Assembly (NCBI RefSeq): GCF_013403865.1
Contig: NZ_JABFDK010000009.1
Location: 1 to 64,000, forward strand
Source: Winogradskyella costae
GTDB lineage: Bacteria; Bacteroidota; Bacteroidia; Flavobacteriales; Flavobacteriaceae
DNA length: 64,000 bases
Direction of reading: 5' to 3'
Shown: positions 8,605 through 19,274 of the stretch, piece by piece
How positions within the stretch are numbered: the stretch's first letter is position 1
Layout: every line of letters starts with the position of its first letter
Notes under the pieces: model-generated
The model's database searches: none
What the model was told of the DNA's origin: nothing
What the model saw: only the letters and a program-made list of their open reading frames with translations
Translations under genes and position numbers: made by a program

Positions 8605-11600
8605 GTGTTGCTTTTTTTTATTTTGTTTTTAGTGTTATCTATTCCTGCCGTGCAAACGAAATTAGGAAGATATGCTACAGATAGAATTAATAGCGATTTT
8701 AAAACCAATATCAATATTGGTCGTGTTGGACTTCAGCTCAATGGGGATATTGAATTGAAAGAAATATTAATTAGAGATTATAAAAAGGATACACTGATCA
8801 GTGTTGGGGAGTTAAATAGCTCTATAATTAGCTTTCAAAATTTATTAAATAGTAAACTTAATTTTGGAGATATTGATCTTCAGAATGTTATTTTTAATTT
8901 AAAAACCTACAAAGGAGAATCAGATACCAATTTAGATGTCTTCGTTGCCAAGTTTGATAATGACAATCCAAGAGTTGGTCCTAGTGAGTTTTTGTTTTCA
9001 TCTAGTGATGTTTCCATAGAAAATGGTATTTTTAGATTAATAGATGAAAACTTAGAAACACCAGAAATATTTGAGTTTACCGAGCTTAATGCAAATACAA
9101 CCAATTTCTTAATTAATGGTCCTGAGGTAAGATCTCGGATTAATAAATTTAGCTTTAGAGATAGTAGAGGTATTGCTGTTAAAAACTTAATGGCAAATTT
9201 TGAGTACACCTTAGATCACATGAGTTTTGGTGACCTTAACATCAAAACAGAAGAATCTGAAATAAAAGGAGAATTAAGATTTGATTACAATCGAGAAGAT
9301 TTTAAGCATTTTACAGATAAAGTAAATGTAGTGGCAAGCTTTAAAGATTCTGATATTTCACTAACAGAATTAAACGTGTTTTTTGATGAATTTGGTACCG
9401 ACCAACATGCGGAGTTTAATGCCGATTTATCAGGAACTTTAAATAATTTACAAGCTACAAACCTCAATATAAGTACTACAACGAATACGAGAATTATTGG
9501 AGATATTACATTTAAAAATTTATTTAGTAAAGAGGACGATAGTTTTGCTTTACAGGGAAGTTTTCAAAATTTAGCTTCAAATTATAGAGATTTAACGGCT
9601 TTACTACCACGACTATTGGGAAATTCTATCCCCAGTGTTATTTCTAAGGTAGGTAATTTTAAAATAAAGGGAACCTCATTTATTACAGCCAAGCGAGTTG
9701 AAGCCGATTTAGAAATTGATACGGATTTAGGCTTTATAAAATCTAATTTAGAGCTTACAAATATTGATAATATCGATGATGCTAATTACGTCGGAAATAT
9801 TGTTTTAGATGAATTTAATATTGGAGAGCTCATTAATGACCCCTTAGTTAAAAATGCGTCTTTAAATCTAGATGTTGATGGTAAAGGTTTTACTATTAAA
9901 AACTTAAGGACAGATGTAAAAGGAGATGTATTTGTACTAGATTATAATGGCTATACGTACAGAGATATAAAGCTTTCTGGTGATCTTGGAAACAGTATTT
10001 TTAACGGGATTGTACAAATTGAAGATCTCAATTTACAACTCGATTTTAATGGCTTAGCAGATTTTTCAGAGGACCTTAAGAAATTCGATTTTAAAGCCAA
10101 TGTGGGTTATGCTAACCTTAGTAAACTAAATTTTGTTAAACGAGATAGCATTTCAGAATTTAGAGGTTTAGTAACGATGACTGCCACAGGCACAACTATA
10201 GATAATGCTGTGGGTGCTATAAATATTAAAAATACAACGTATAAAAATCAAGATAGTGATTACAGTTTTGAGGATTTTGATATTGTCTCTTCCTTTGATA
10301 ATAACGAACGCACCTTAGCTATAAATTCACCAGATATTATTGATGGTAAAATTACAGGTCAGTTTAAAACAAAAGATATTTTAGGTTTGGTAGAGAACTC
10401 TGTTGGGAGTATCTATACCAAATTTGTACCGAATGTTGTAGAAAAAGATCAGTATATCAATTTTAGATTCAATATTTATTCTAAGATTGCAACGGTGTTT
10501 TATAAAGACCTTATACTAGGTAAAAATACATTTGTTGAAGGTCGGATAGAAACCGATGAAAAAGGGTTTGAACTCACGTTTAATTCACCAGAAATTAAGT
10601 TTAAAGACTACTTTGCTAACAATATTAATGTAAGTATAGATAACAGTAACCCTCTATTTAACACTTTTGTTGAAATTGATAGTCTTAGTGCTGGCATTTA
10701 TAACGCTTCTCAATTTAGCCTCATTAATGTTACTAAGCGCGATACTTTATTGATTAAAACTGAATTTAAAGGTGGAATAAACAATGCAGATGATTTTAAT
10801 TTAAGTCTGTTTTATACGATAGATAAATCAAATAAGTCGGTTGTAGGATTAAGAAAATCTGAAGTCAAATTTAAAGGGTTCGATTGGCTTTTAAATTCGG
10901 AAAAAGACACTTTAAACAAGGTAACTTTTGATAGGGATTTTAAAGCTTTTGATATTTTTCCGATACGGATTACACATGAGGATGAAGAAATACTGGTTTC
11001 GGGCCAAGTCAAAGATTCTATTAATAAAAACTTTAATGTAGATTTTAAAGATGTGCAATTGGTTAAAATTACACCTCGTATTGATAGTTTGGATTTAAGA
11101 GGTATTGTAAATGGAAAGCTAGACGTAGTTCAGAATGCTGGAGTTTATTTGCCAAAATCAAATGTGGAAGTCAGCGGCTTTTTTGTAAATGATTATGATT
11201 TAGGAAATCTTAAGGCCAAAATAGAAGGTAATAATTCAATTACTAATTATAATGTTGATGTCACTTTAGTTAATGATAATTTAAAATCGTTAGACGCAAA
11301 AGGTACTATAGATGTTGCCGAGAACAATCCCGTTATTGACTTAAACGTTAAGTTTGAAGAGTTTTTATTAGACCCCTTAAATCCGTTAGGAGAAGGTGTT
11401 ATAAATAATATAAGGGGCTTGGTGTCCGGCTACGCAAATGTAACCGGAAGCCTAAATAAACCTGCGATTTATGGAGAACTATTGCTCGATAGAGCAGGTA
11501 TGTCCATTCCGTATCTTAATGTCGATTATGGTTTTGATTTTGATTCTAAAGTCTCACTTAGAGGTCAACAGTTTATTTTTAATGACGTCTCCATGACAGA

Positions 11601-13017
11601 CTCTAAATACTTTTCTAAAGGGAATTTAAATGGCTTCATTGCTCATAATAACTTTTCAGATTGGAAATTAGGTTTAGAATTAGACACCAACAGACTGTTA
11701 GTTTTAAATACAGAAGAATCTGAAGACGAATTGTATTATGGTACAGGATTTATCTCTGGAAAGGCAGAAATAAAAGGTCCTACGGACCAACTGACTATTA
11801 AAGTTATAAATGGAAGAACGGAAGCCGGAACAGAGTTTTTTATTCCACTTAATGATTCCGAAAGTTTTGGTGATAACTCGTTCATTCATTTTTTAAGTCC
11901 TGAAGAAAAAGCAGCTAGAATTAAAGGAGAGATTTCGGAGCAAATTGAAATTAAAGGTTTAGTCTTAGATTTTGATTTAAATGTCAACGAAAACGCAGTT
12001 ATAGAAATAGTAATAGATAAAGAAGCAGGAAGCACTATAAAAGGTAGAGGAGTAGGTGGTTTAAACTTTTTAATTAATACTAATGGAACCTTTAATATGT
12101 GGGGGGATTTTGTGGTTTATGAAGGGTTTTATAATTTTAAATACGGAGGCTTTGTAGAAAAGAAATTTAAGGTTGAGCAAGGAGGAAGTATCGTTTGGGA
12201 AGGTGATCCTCTAAATGCTGAATTAAATTTAAAAGCGGTATATGAAGGTAATGCTAACCCCTCTGTTTTATTAGATAATCCTATAAATCAGAGTATCGAT
12301 GTTGAAGTCGAAATTCATTTAACAGGTAAGTTAGAACAACCAGATCCTCAATTCGATTTTAGATTCCCCAATGTGAGTTCAACAGTTAAATCAGAGTTAG
12401 AATATCGTTTGTCTTCTAAAGACGAGCGCGATAATCAAGCTCTTATATTTTTGGCTACAGGAGGATTTTCAAGTAGCTTAGGTGGGGCTAATTTTACAGG
12501 GACGATTTCAGAACGACTTACAGGAATTGTAAATAATCTTTTTGGTACAAATAATGGAAATTTAGATATTGGTATCGATTTTGAATTGGGCCAAGATACG
12601 CCAGATTTACAGACTAATAATAAATTTGGCTTAACGCTTCAAACTAAAATAAGTGATAAAATTTTAGTGAACGGTAAGGTTGGTGTACCATTTGGAAGCG
12701 CTAGTCAAACTGTGATCAGTGGAGATGTGCAAATCGATTTATTATTAAATGAGGACGGTACGTTAAGAGCTAAAGTATTTAACAGAGAGAACAGTATTAG
12801 AAATTTTGGTGAAGAAATTGGGTACACGCAAGGTGTCGGTTTATCTTACAATGTAGAATTTGATTCGTTTAAAGAATTTCTTCAAATTATATTTTCAGGT
12901 AAGAACAAAAAAGATAATAGCAGAGGAAAAGAGGAGGAGAAGAAGAAGAAAGAGGATACTGATTTACTGCCAAGTTATATGACTATGAAGGAAGAAAAGA
13001 AAAAAAGCAAGTCTTAG
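8605..13017 (+). CDS. TamB-like translocation/assembly module protein
   Basis: About 1470 aa as drawn from GTG 8605. An N-terminal membrane helix (LLFFILFLVLSIPAV) is followed by a very long beta-rich region with a repeating strand pattern, as in AsmA/TamB bridge proteins. The DUF490 (TamB C-terminal) domain occupies about residues 1050-1440, with WEGDPLNAELNLKAVYEG, an RLSSKDERDNQALIFLATGGF-like segment and a final beta-barrel-like strand set. The C-terminus is Lys/Glu-rich (KKKEDTDLL). TamB-like proteins span the periplasm and move lipid or assist outer-membrane protein assembly. The reading frame stays open upstream to 8539 and encodes a basic stretch (KRIFKIIGK) expected before the anchor, so the true start is probably upstream, at a non-ATG codon. 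Confidence 0.88.
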   Translation: MLLFFILFLVLSIPAVQTKLGRYATDRINSDFKTNINIGRVGLQLNGDIELKEILIRDYKKDTLISVGELNSSIISFQNLLNSKLNFGDIDLQNVIFNLKTYKGESDTNLDVFVAKFDNDNPRVGPSEFLFSSSDVSIENGIFRLIDENLETPEIFEFTELNANTTNFLINGPEVRSRINKFSFRDSRGIAVKNLMANFEYTLDHMSFGDLNIKTEESEIKGELRFDYNREDFKHFTDKVNVVASFKDSDISLTELNVFFDEFGTDQHAEFNADLSGTLNNLQATNLNISTTTNTRIIGDITFKNLFSKEDDSFALQGSFQNLASNYRDLTALLPRLLGNSIPSVISKVGNFKIKGTSFITAKRVEADLEIDTDLGFIKSNLELTNIDNIDDANYVGNIVLDEFNIGELINDPLVKNASLNLDVDGKGFTIKNLRTDVKGDVFVLDYNGYTYRDIKLSGDLGNSIFNGIVQIEDLNLQLDFNGLADFSEDLKKFDFKANVGYANLSKLNFVKRDSISEFRGLVTMTATGTTIDNAVGAINIKNTTYKNQDSDYSFEDFDIVSSFDNNERTLAINSPDIIDGKITGQFKTKDILGLVENSVGSIYTKFVPNVVEKDQYINFRFNIYSKIATVFYKDLILGKNTFVEGRIETDEKGFELTFNSPEIKFKDYFANNINVSIDNSNPLFNTFVEIDSLSAGIYNASQFSLINVTKRDTLLIKTEFKGGINNADDFNLSLFYTIDKSNKSVVGLRKSEVKFKGFDWLLNSEKDTLNKVTFDRDFKAFDIFPIRITHEDEEILVSGQVKDSINKNFNVDFKDVQLVKITPRIDSLDLRGIVNGKLDVVQNAGVYLPKSNVEVSGFFVNDYDLGNLKAKIEGNNSITNYNVDVTLVNDNLKSLDAKGTIDVAENNPVIDLNVKFEEFLLDPLNPLGEGVINNIRGLVSGYANVTGSLNKPAIYGELLLDRAGMSIPYLNVDYGFDFDSKVSLRGQQFIFNDVSMTDSKYFSKGNLNGFIAHNNFSDWKLGLELDTNRLLVLNTEESEDELYYGTGFISGKAEIKGPTDQLTIKVINGRTEAGTEFFIPLNDSESFGDNSFIHFLSPEEKAARIKGEISEQIEIKGLVLDFDLNVNENAVIEIVIDKEAGSTIKGRGVGGLNFLINTNGTFNMWGDFVVYEGFYNFKYGGFVEKKFKVEQGGSIVWEGDPLNAELNLKAVYEGNANPSVLLDNPINQSIDVEVEIHLTGKLEQPDPQFDFRFPNVSSTVKSELEYRLSSKDERDNQALIFLATGGFSSSLGGANFTGTISERLTGIVNNLFGTNNGNLDIGIDFELGQDTPDLQTNNKFGLTLQTKISDKILVNGKVGVPFGSASQTVISGDVQIDLLLNEDGTLRAKVFNRENSIRNFGEEIGYTQGVGLSYNVEFDSFKEFLQIIFSGKNKKDNSRGKEEEKKKKEDTDLLPSYMTMKEEKKKSKS

Positions 13018-13153
13018 ACTTCGTTAATTCGTTTGTAGTTATTAAATACTTATTAACGAAAACGTTTGAATTGCTTTGTTGGTAGTTATTTTATGATAAT
13101 AGTCACTTTTTTATATGTTTAGTTTCTTAATTTTACTGTAAATAAATAAGATA

Positions 13154-14140
13154 ATGCTACAAACAATAAAAAAAATAGGTGTTTTAACCTCTGGAGGAGA
13201 CGCTCCAGGAATGAACGCTGCAATAAGATCTGTAGTAAGAACATGTGCTTTTCATGATATTAAATGCTACGGTATTTATAGAGGTTATGAGGGAATGATT
13301 GATGGAGATTTTGTTGAAATGGACGCACGTAGTGTAAAAGGTATCATAAATAAAGGTGGTACAATATTAAAATCTGCGCGTTCAAAAAGATTTAGAACTA
13401 GGGAAGGAAGACAAACAGCTTACGACCAATTGAAAAAAGCAGGGATTGATGCTTTTGTGGTTGTCGGAGGTGATGGTAGTTTTACGGGAGCGATGGTTTT
13501 TAATCAAGAGTTCAATTTTCCTGTTATGGGAATTCCTGGTACTATAGATAACGATATTTTTGGTACAACACATACACTTGGCTATGATACGGCTTTAAAT
13601 ACCGTTGTAGAAGTTATAGATAAAATTAGAGATACAGCAAGTTCGCATAACAGACTATTCTTTATAGAAGTTATGGGGCGCGATGTTGGACACATTGCTT
13701 TAAACGTTGGAGTCGGTGCTGGTGCTGAAGAGATTTTAATTCCTGAAGAAGATTTAGGATTAGATCGTTTGCTAGAGTCTTTAAGACGAAGTAAAGCATC
13801 TGGTAAATCATCGAGCATCGTGGTCGTTGCAGAAGGGGATAAAATTGGTAAAAGTGTTTTTGAACTGAAGGATTATGTGGAAGAAAACATGTCTGAGTAC
13901 GAAGTACGTGTTTCTGTTTTAGGACATATGCAACGTGGTGGATCGCCATCGTGTTTCGATCGTGTTTTAGCGAGTAGAATGGGAGTAAAAGCAGTAGAAA
14001 GCCTTTTAACTGGCAAGAGCAACTATATGGTTGGTATGAAAAACGATATGATGGATTTAACACCATTCGATCAAGCCGTAAAAGGAAAATCGAAGATTAA
14101 CATGGAACTCTTAAGAGTTTCGGATATAATGACAATTTAA
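13154..14140 (+). CDS. pfkA: 6-phosphofructokinase, ATP-type
   Basis: 328 aa, normal length for bacterial PfkA. Key motifs: TSGGDAPGMNAAIRSVVR, VVGGDGSFTGA (GGDGS, the ATP-dependent signature), PGTIDNDIFGTTHTLGYDTA with the catalytic TIDND, EVMGRDVGHIA and GHMQRGGSPSCFDR. It phosphorylates fructose 6-phosphate to the 1,6-bisphosphate in the committed step of glycolysis. It is followed after 32 bp by gap, and the pair is probably cotranscribed. Further downstream come a sugar-kinase-like gene and methylglyoxal synthase. Confidence 0.96.
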   Translation: MLQTIKKIGVLTSGGDAPGMNAAIRSVVRTCAFHDIKCYGIYRGYEGMIDGDFVEMDARSVKGIINKGGTILKSARSKRFRTREGRQTAYDQLKKAGIDAFVVVGGDGSFTGAMVFNQEFNFPVMGIPGTIDNDIFGTTHTLGYDTALNTVVEVIDKIRDTASSHNRLFFIEVMGRDVGHIALNVGVGAGAEEILIPEEDLGLDRLLESLRRSKASGKSSSIVVVAEGDKIGKSVFELKDYVEENMSEYEVRVSVLGHMQRGGSPSCFDRVLASRMGVKAVESLLTGKSNYMVGMKNDMMDLTPFDQAVKGKSKINMELLRVSDIMTI

Positions 14141-14157
14141 TAACGAATAAAAATTAA

Positions 14158-15174
<1,017 letters not shown>

Positions 15175-15192
15175 GACATATTATTAATTCTG

Positions 15193-15236
15193 AAAATTCC
15201 GTAGAATTATGAGTTTTCATAAACTACGGAATTTTT
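15193..15236 (+). terminator. Rho-independent terminator after gap
   Basis: Perfect 12-bp stem AAAATTCCGTAG (15193-15204) with CTACGGAATTTT (15224-15235), and T residues at the 3' side. It separates pfkA-gap from the kinase-mgsA pair, although partial read-through is possible. Confidence 0.85.
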
Positions 15237-15252
15237 AATTATATAGATTATT

Positions 15253-16116
15253 ATGATTTTAATTACAGATGGAGGGTCTACAAAATGCGATTGGATTGCA
15301 ATAGATTCTAATGGTAAACAAGCTGTTGATAAAATAAGAACCAAAGGTTTAAATCCTGCAATTGTAGCGGAGAAGAAGCTCAATAAAATAATTCGTAAGA
15401 GTAAAGAACTGATGGCTGTTGCTAATGATGTTACTCATATATATTTTTACGGAGCGGGTTGTGGAACCGAGAAACCCACGCTGTTGTTAAAGTCAATTTT
15501 AGAATTGTATTTTGTAAATGCAACAGTAGAAGTTAGAGAAGATACCTATGCTGCGGTTAGAGCATGTATCAACTCTAATGATGAAGCTGCTGTAGTTTGT
15601 ATATTGGGTACAGGTTCTAACTGTAGCTATTATGATGGTAAAGATTTGCACCAACGTGTAAATAGTCTTGGGTTTATATTAATGGATGATGCCAGTGGAA
15701 ACTATTTTGGTAAACAATTAATTAGAGATTACTACTTTAAAAAAATGCCAGATACCATAAGTGTTGCATTTGCTCATAAGCACAATTTAGATGCTGATTT
15801 CATTAAGTATAATCTTTACAAGCAAACGAATCCAAGTGCCTATTTAGCAGATCATGCAGAATTTATGTTTATTAATAAAGATTCAGAATACATAAGTAAT
15901 ATTATAACTAAAGGTATTCGCTTATTTGCAGAAAATATGATTCTTCAATATAAAGAAGAGTTAAGTGCAGGAGCTCCTGTTCATTTTGCAGGTTCTATCG
16001 CCTTTTTTGGTCAACAAGAAATTAAGCAAGTAGCTAAAGAATATGGATTTAAAGTTGGTAATTTTGTAAGACGACCAATTGAAGGTTTGGTAGATTATCA
16101 CGTTAAAAACCTATAA
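15253..16116 (+). CDS. BadF/BadG-type ATPase, N-acetylglucosamine kinase-like
   Basis: 287 aa. ASKHA-fold ATPase: phosphate-1 loop ITDGGSTKCDWIAID at the N-terminus, phosphate-2 loop CILGTGSNCSYYDG, and a C-terminal GSIAFFG adenosine-type motif. This short form is usually annotated as an N-acetylglucosamine kinase or BadF/BadG/BcrA/BcrD family protein. It probably phosphorylates an amino sugar in the cytoplasm, but the substrate is not proven by sequence. Only one base separates its stop from the mgsA ATG, so the two are almost certainly cotranscribed. Confidence 0.85.
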   Translation: MILITDGGSTKCDWIAIDSNGKQAVDKIRTKGLNPAIVAEKKLNKIIRKSKELMAVANDVTHIYFYGAGCGTEKPTLLLKSILELYFVNATVEVREDTYAAVRACINSNDEAAVVCILGTGSNCSYYDGKDLHQRVNSLGFILMDDASGNYFGKQLIRDYYFKKMPDTISVAFAHKHNLDADFIKYNLYKQTNPSAYLADHAEFMFINKDSEYISNIITKGIRLFAENMILQYKEELSAGAPVHFAGSIAFFGQQEIKQVAKEYGFKVGNFVRRPIEGLVDYHVKNL

Positions 16117-16117
16117 T

Positions 16118-16480
16118 ATGGAAATAGCTATTATTGCTCACGATGGTAAAAAAGCGGAAATGGTTCAGTTTTTAAACGAACATAGCGACGTTTTACATCG
16201 AAAAAACATTAATTTAATTTCTACAGGGACAACAGGAGAAAAAGTGTCTAAAGCAGGTTTTAATGTTAATGCTTTACTTTCAGGACCTTTAGGCGGTGAT
16301 GCTCAGATAGCAGCTAGAGTAGCAGAAGGAAAATGTAGTATGGTATTGTTCTTTCGAGATCCATTAGATCGCCATCCGCATGAACCAGATATTCTTATGC
16401 TAATGCGATTATGTGATGTACACAATGTGCCATTGGCTACAAATCCAGCTACAGCCGATTTATTAATGAAGTCTTTATAG
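16118..16480 (+). CDS. mgsA: Methylglyoxal synthase
   Basis: 120 aa, somewhat shorter than E. coli MgsA (about 150 aa) at the ends. The substrate-binding STGTTGEKV and the catalytic set are present: D61 in GPLGGDAQ, H88 and D91 in DRHPHEPD, matching E. coli D71, H98 and D101 with a constant offset. It converts dihydroxyacetone phosphate to methylglyoxal and phosphate, a bypass used when phosphate is short or sugar phosphates accumulate. Position after pfkA, gap and a sugar kinase links it to relief of triose-phosphate overload. Confidence 0.95.
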   Translation: MEIAIIAHDGKKAEMVQFLNEHSDVLHRKNINLISTGTTGEKVSKAGFNVNALLSGPLGGDAQIAARVAEGKCSMVLFFRDPLDRHPHEPDILMLMRLCDVHNVPLATNPATADLLMKSL

Positions 16481-16520
16481 TCTTTTTTTAATAACCTGTT
16501 AATAAAACTAGGCAAGGCTG

Positions 16521-16551
16521 TTGTAAAATTTATATTTTGGTTATATCTTTG
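16521..16551 (+). promoter_or_regulatory. Candidate promoter of the 60-aa membrane protein gene
   Basis: TTG at 16521-16523, a 20-bp spacer and TATCTTTG at 16544-16551, an exact match to TAnnTTTG. Predicted start about 16557, giving a leader of roughly 25 nt before the ATG at 16582. Confidence 0.5.
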
Positions 16552-16581
16552 TACTAACAAAACGAAAACTACACAAGAATT

Positions 16582-16764
16582 ATGTTCGACTTTGATCAAT
16601 ATTTAGGATTTTTAGCATTTTTAACCATATTAACTATAGGATTTTGGTTAATGATTTTCCTTTTAACCTTTGTAGTACCATATTGGATTTTTGGTTCAGC
16701 AATGGAACGTTTTAAAGAAGTAAGAGAAGAAAAGAAAGCTAAACGTGAAGGGTTAACCCTTTAA
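16582..16764 (+). CDS. Small single-pass membrane protein, hypothetical
   Basis: 60 aa. Long hydrophobic region (about residues 7-40, one long or two short helices: FLAFLTILTIGFWLMIFLLTFVVPYW), then an amphipathic basic tail (MERFKEVREEKKAKREG) predicted in the cytoplasm. It has its own consensus promoter and is followed by a strong terminator, so it is a real monocistronic gene. Function unknown. Confidence 0.7.
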   Translation: MFDFDQYLGFLAFLTILTIGFWLMIFLLTFVVPYWIFGSAMERFKEVREEKKAKREGLTL

Positions 16765-16780
16765 TAGCATTTTATTATAT

Positions 16781-16815
16781 AAAAAAAAAGAGCGCAATTT
16801 GCGCTCTTTTTTTTT
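16781..16815. terminator. Bidirectional terminator
   Basis: A-run, stem AGAGCGCAA with TTGCGCTCT (16789-16797 and 16799-16807), then a T-run. It serves the small membrane gene on the plus strand and the acyl-CoA carboxylase gene on the minus strand. Confidence 0.88.
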
Positions 16816-16823
16816 GTGTTAAT

Positions 16824-18452
16824 TTAAACCTGTAAAACACCCATATTAAAAGGCTTTTCAATAGGAGCGTGGTTAGCAGCTTCAATTCCCATAGAAATCC
16901 AAGTTCTTGTATCTAATGGATCAATAACCCCATCGGTCCAAATACGAGATGCGGCATAATATGGAGAGACTTGGTCGTCGTATCTATCTTTTATTTTATT
17001 AAATAATTCCTCTTCTTTTTCTTTAGTGATTTTTTCTCCTTTTTTCTTAAGTGAAGCAGTTTCAATTTGTAATAAAACTTTGGCCGCAGAATTACCGCTC
17101 ATTACTGCGAGTTCTGCACTTGGCCAAGCCGCAATTAACCTTGGGTCGTAAGCTTTTCCACACATAGCGTAGTTTCCTGCACCATAACTATTACCTAATA
17201 TAATTGTGAATTTTGGAACTACAGAATTACTTACAGCATTTACCATTTTGGCACCATCCTTAATGATTCCGGAATGTTCTGATTTACTACCAACCATAAA
17301 ACCGGTAACATCTTGTAGAAATACTAAGGGAATTTTTTTCTGATTGCAATTGGCAATAAAACGCGTAGCTTTATCTGCTGAGTCATTATAAATAACACCA
17401 CCAAACTGCATTTCACCTTTTGCGTTTTTTACTAATTTTCGTTGATTGGCAACAATACCAACTGCCCAGCCTTCAATCCGAGCATAAGCCGTGATAATGG
17501 TTTTGCCATAATCTTGTTTGTATTCATCAAACTCAGAATTATCAACCAAACGTTTTATGATCTCTTTCATATCATACTGGTCTGCACGACTTTTTGGAAG
17601 AATACCGTAAATGTCTTCAGGATTTTCTTTCGGCTTTTTAGATTCAGCTCTATTGTAACCAGCTTTATCGAAATCTCCAATTTTATCAACGATATTTTTA
17701 ATTTTGTCTAAAGCATCTTTGTCATCTTTTGCTTTGTAATCCGTAACTCCAGAAATTTCGCAGTGCGTCGTAGCTCCTCCTAAAGTTTCATTATCTATAG
17801 TCTCTCCTATTGCAGCTTTTACCAAATAGCTTCCTGCTAAGAAAATACTTCCAGTTTTGTCAACGATTAATGCTTCATCACTCATAATTGGCAAATAAGC
17901 ACCACCAGCAACACAACTTCCCATAACGGCAGCAATTTGAGTTATACCCATACTACTCATTATGGCGTTATTTCTAAAAATGCGACCAAAATGTTCTTTG
18001 TCTGGGAAAATTTCATCTTGCATTGGTAGAAAAACGCCAGCACTATCTACTAAATAAATGATTGGTAGACGATTTTCTATAGCGATTTCCTGAGCGCGTA
18101 AATTCTTCTTTCCTGTAATAGGAAACCAAGCACCCGCTTTAACTGTGGCATCATTCGCAACAACGATACACTGCTTTCCTTTTATATAACCCATTTTAAC
18201 AACGACACCACCAGAAGGACAGCCTCCATATTGCTCGTACATGCCCTCACCAGCAAAAGCACCTATCTCAATCGATTTCGCTTTGGGATCTAATAAATAG
18301 TTAATGCGCTCGCGTGCAGTCATTTTTCCTTTAGCCTTATGCTTCTCAATACTTTTTTCACCACCACCTAATTTCACTTTAACTAAACGTTTTTTAAGAT
18401 CGGAAAGAAGAAGTTTATTATGGTCTTCGTTTTTATTGAATTTAATATCCAT
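16824..18452 (-). CDS. Acyl-CoA carboxylase beta (carboxyltransferase) subunit, methylcrotonyl-CoA carboxylase-like
   Basis: 542 aa. Two crotonase-like carboxyltransferase halves: an N-terminal half with KMTARERINYLLDP, GGCPSGGVVVKMGY and GSCVAGGAYLP, and a C-terminal half with FLQDVTGFMVGSKSE and GNSYGAGNYAMCGKAYDPR. Overall pattern and length fit the methylcrotonyl-CoA carboxylase beta subunit (leucine degradation) better than AccD or propionyl-CoA carboxylase. The biotin carboxylase/alpha subunit is not adjacent. Substrate assignment is by family resemblance. The gene is alone on the minus strand between two plus-strand units. Confidence 0.85.
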   Translation of the reverse strand: MDIKFNKNEDHNKLLLSDLKKRLVKVKLGGGEKSIEKHKAKGKMTARERINYLLDPKAKSIEIGAFAGEGMYEQYGGCPSGGVVVKMGYIKGKQCIVVANDATVKAGAWFPITGKKNLRAQEIAIENRLPIIYLVDSAGVFLPMQDEIFPDKEHFGRIFRNNAIMSSMGITQIAAVMGSCVAGGAYLPIMSDEALIVDKTGSIFLAGSYLVKAAIGETIDNETLGGATTHCEISGVTDYKAKDDKDALDKIKNIVDKIGDFDKAGYNRAESKKPKENPEDIYGILPKSRADQYDMKEIIKRLVDNSEFDEYKQDYGKTIITAYARIEGWAVGIVANQRKLVKNAKGEMQFGGVIYNDSADKATRFIANCNQKKIPLVFLQDVTGFMVGSKSEHSGIIKDGAKMVNAVSNSVVPKFTIILGNSYGAGNYAMCGKAYDPRLIAAWPSAELAVMSGNSAAKVLLQIETASLKKKGEKITKEKEEELFNKIKDRYDDQVSPYYAASRIWTDGVIDPLDTRTWISMGIEAANHAPIEKPFNMGVLQV

Positions 18453-18583
18453 ATGCGTAACCCGTTGAAGTGGGTATTATTTATAAGTTAAAACTTAGTT
18501 TTTGTTTTGCACGAATTTACAAAACGAAAAGATGTTTGGAAAGTGAATGGTTTGCAAAATAATGTTACATGGAATTATTTTCC

Positions 18584-18614
18584 TTGGGAAATAATTTATT
18601 TTGTTGTAAATTTA
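18584..18614 (+). promoter_or_regulatory. Candidate promoter of the flavin reductase-MarR-pirin operon
   Basis: TTG at 18584-18586, a 20-bp spacer and TAAATTTA at 18607-18614, one mismatch from TAnnTTTG. It would give a leader of about 120 nt before the ATG at 18742. Confidence 0.35.
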
Positions 18615-18741
18615 CGTCATAAAAAAAATGAATGATTATCTATTATGAAGCTAGGACCTTATAGCTACTATGTTAGCTTTTATTTTCCTGATAATATCTG
18701 ATACTTTTCATAACAAATAAATAAAACCCAACAATAAACAA

Positions 18742-19272
18742 ATGAAGCATATTATAGTATTTGCTGGAAGTAATAGTACGACTTCAATTAACAAACAATT
18801 AGCTACTTACGCATCGCAATTGGTAGACGATCTTAACGTCACAGTATTGGATTTAAACGATTTTGAAATGCCTATTTATAGTTCAGACAGAGAGCAGGCG
18901 CAAGGGTTTCCTAAGCAAGCTGTAGATTTTGTTAACCATTTAAAAGGTGCTGATGGTTTTATAGTTTCTTTAGCAGAACATAACGGCGCCTATTCTTCAG
19001 CTTTTAAAAATGTATTTGATTGGGCTTCTCGAGTTGAACAAAAGACGTTTTTAAACAAGCCTCTATTGCTTATGGCAACATCTCCAGGGGCTAGAGGAGG
19101 AGCCTCAGTTTTAGAGTTGGCTTCAGATCGTTTTCCGCGACACGATGCCAATATAATAGCTCAGTTTTCTCTACCATCATTTTATGAGAATTTTTCTGAG
19201 GGTAAAATTTCTAATGAGGTAATTCATCTGGAGCTGTTAAATAAAGTAAAATTATTTAAAGAGAGTTTATAA
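18742..19272 (+). CDS. NAD(P)H-dependent FMN reductase-like oxidoreductase
   Basis: 176 aa flavodoxin-like protein. Phosphate-binding loop GSNSTTSINKQLA near the start, LAEHNGAYSSAFKNVFDWASR (FMN-binding and conserved in NADPH-dependent FMN reductases, PF03358) and LLMATSPGARGGASVLE. It probably reduces quinones, azo compounds or free flavin in the cytoplasm. First gene of a four-gene operon; the GNAT gene follows after two bases and a MarR regulator lies downstream, which suggests stress- or ligand-induced expression. Confidence 0.9.
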   Translation: MKHIIVFAGSNSTTSINKQLATYASQLVDDLNVTVLDLNDFEMPIYSSDREQAQGFPKQAVDFVNHLKGADGFIVSLAEHNGAYSSAFKNVFDWASRVEQKTFLNKPLLLMATSPGARGGASVLELASDRFPRHDANIIAQFSLPSFYENFSEGKISNEVIHLELLNKVKLFKESL

Positions 19273-19274
19273 CT

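Noticed and set aside
8514-8714. 66-aa minus-strand frame at the tamB start
   Set aside because: Antisense to the TamB signal-anchor coding region.
13671-14066. 131-aa minus-strand frame within pfkA
   Set aside because: Antisense shadow of a fully conserved glycolytic gene.
16303-16599. 98-aa minus-strand frame over mgsA
   Set aside because: Antisense to mgsA and its downstream promoter; no support.
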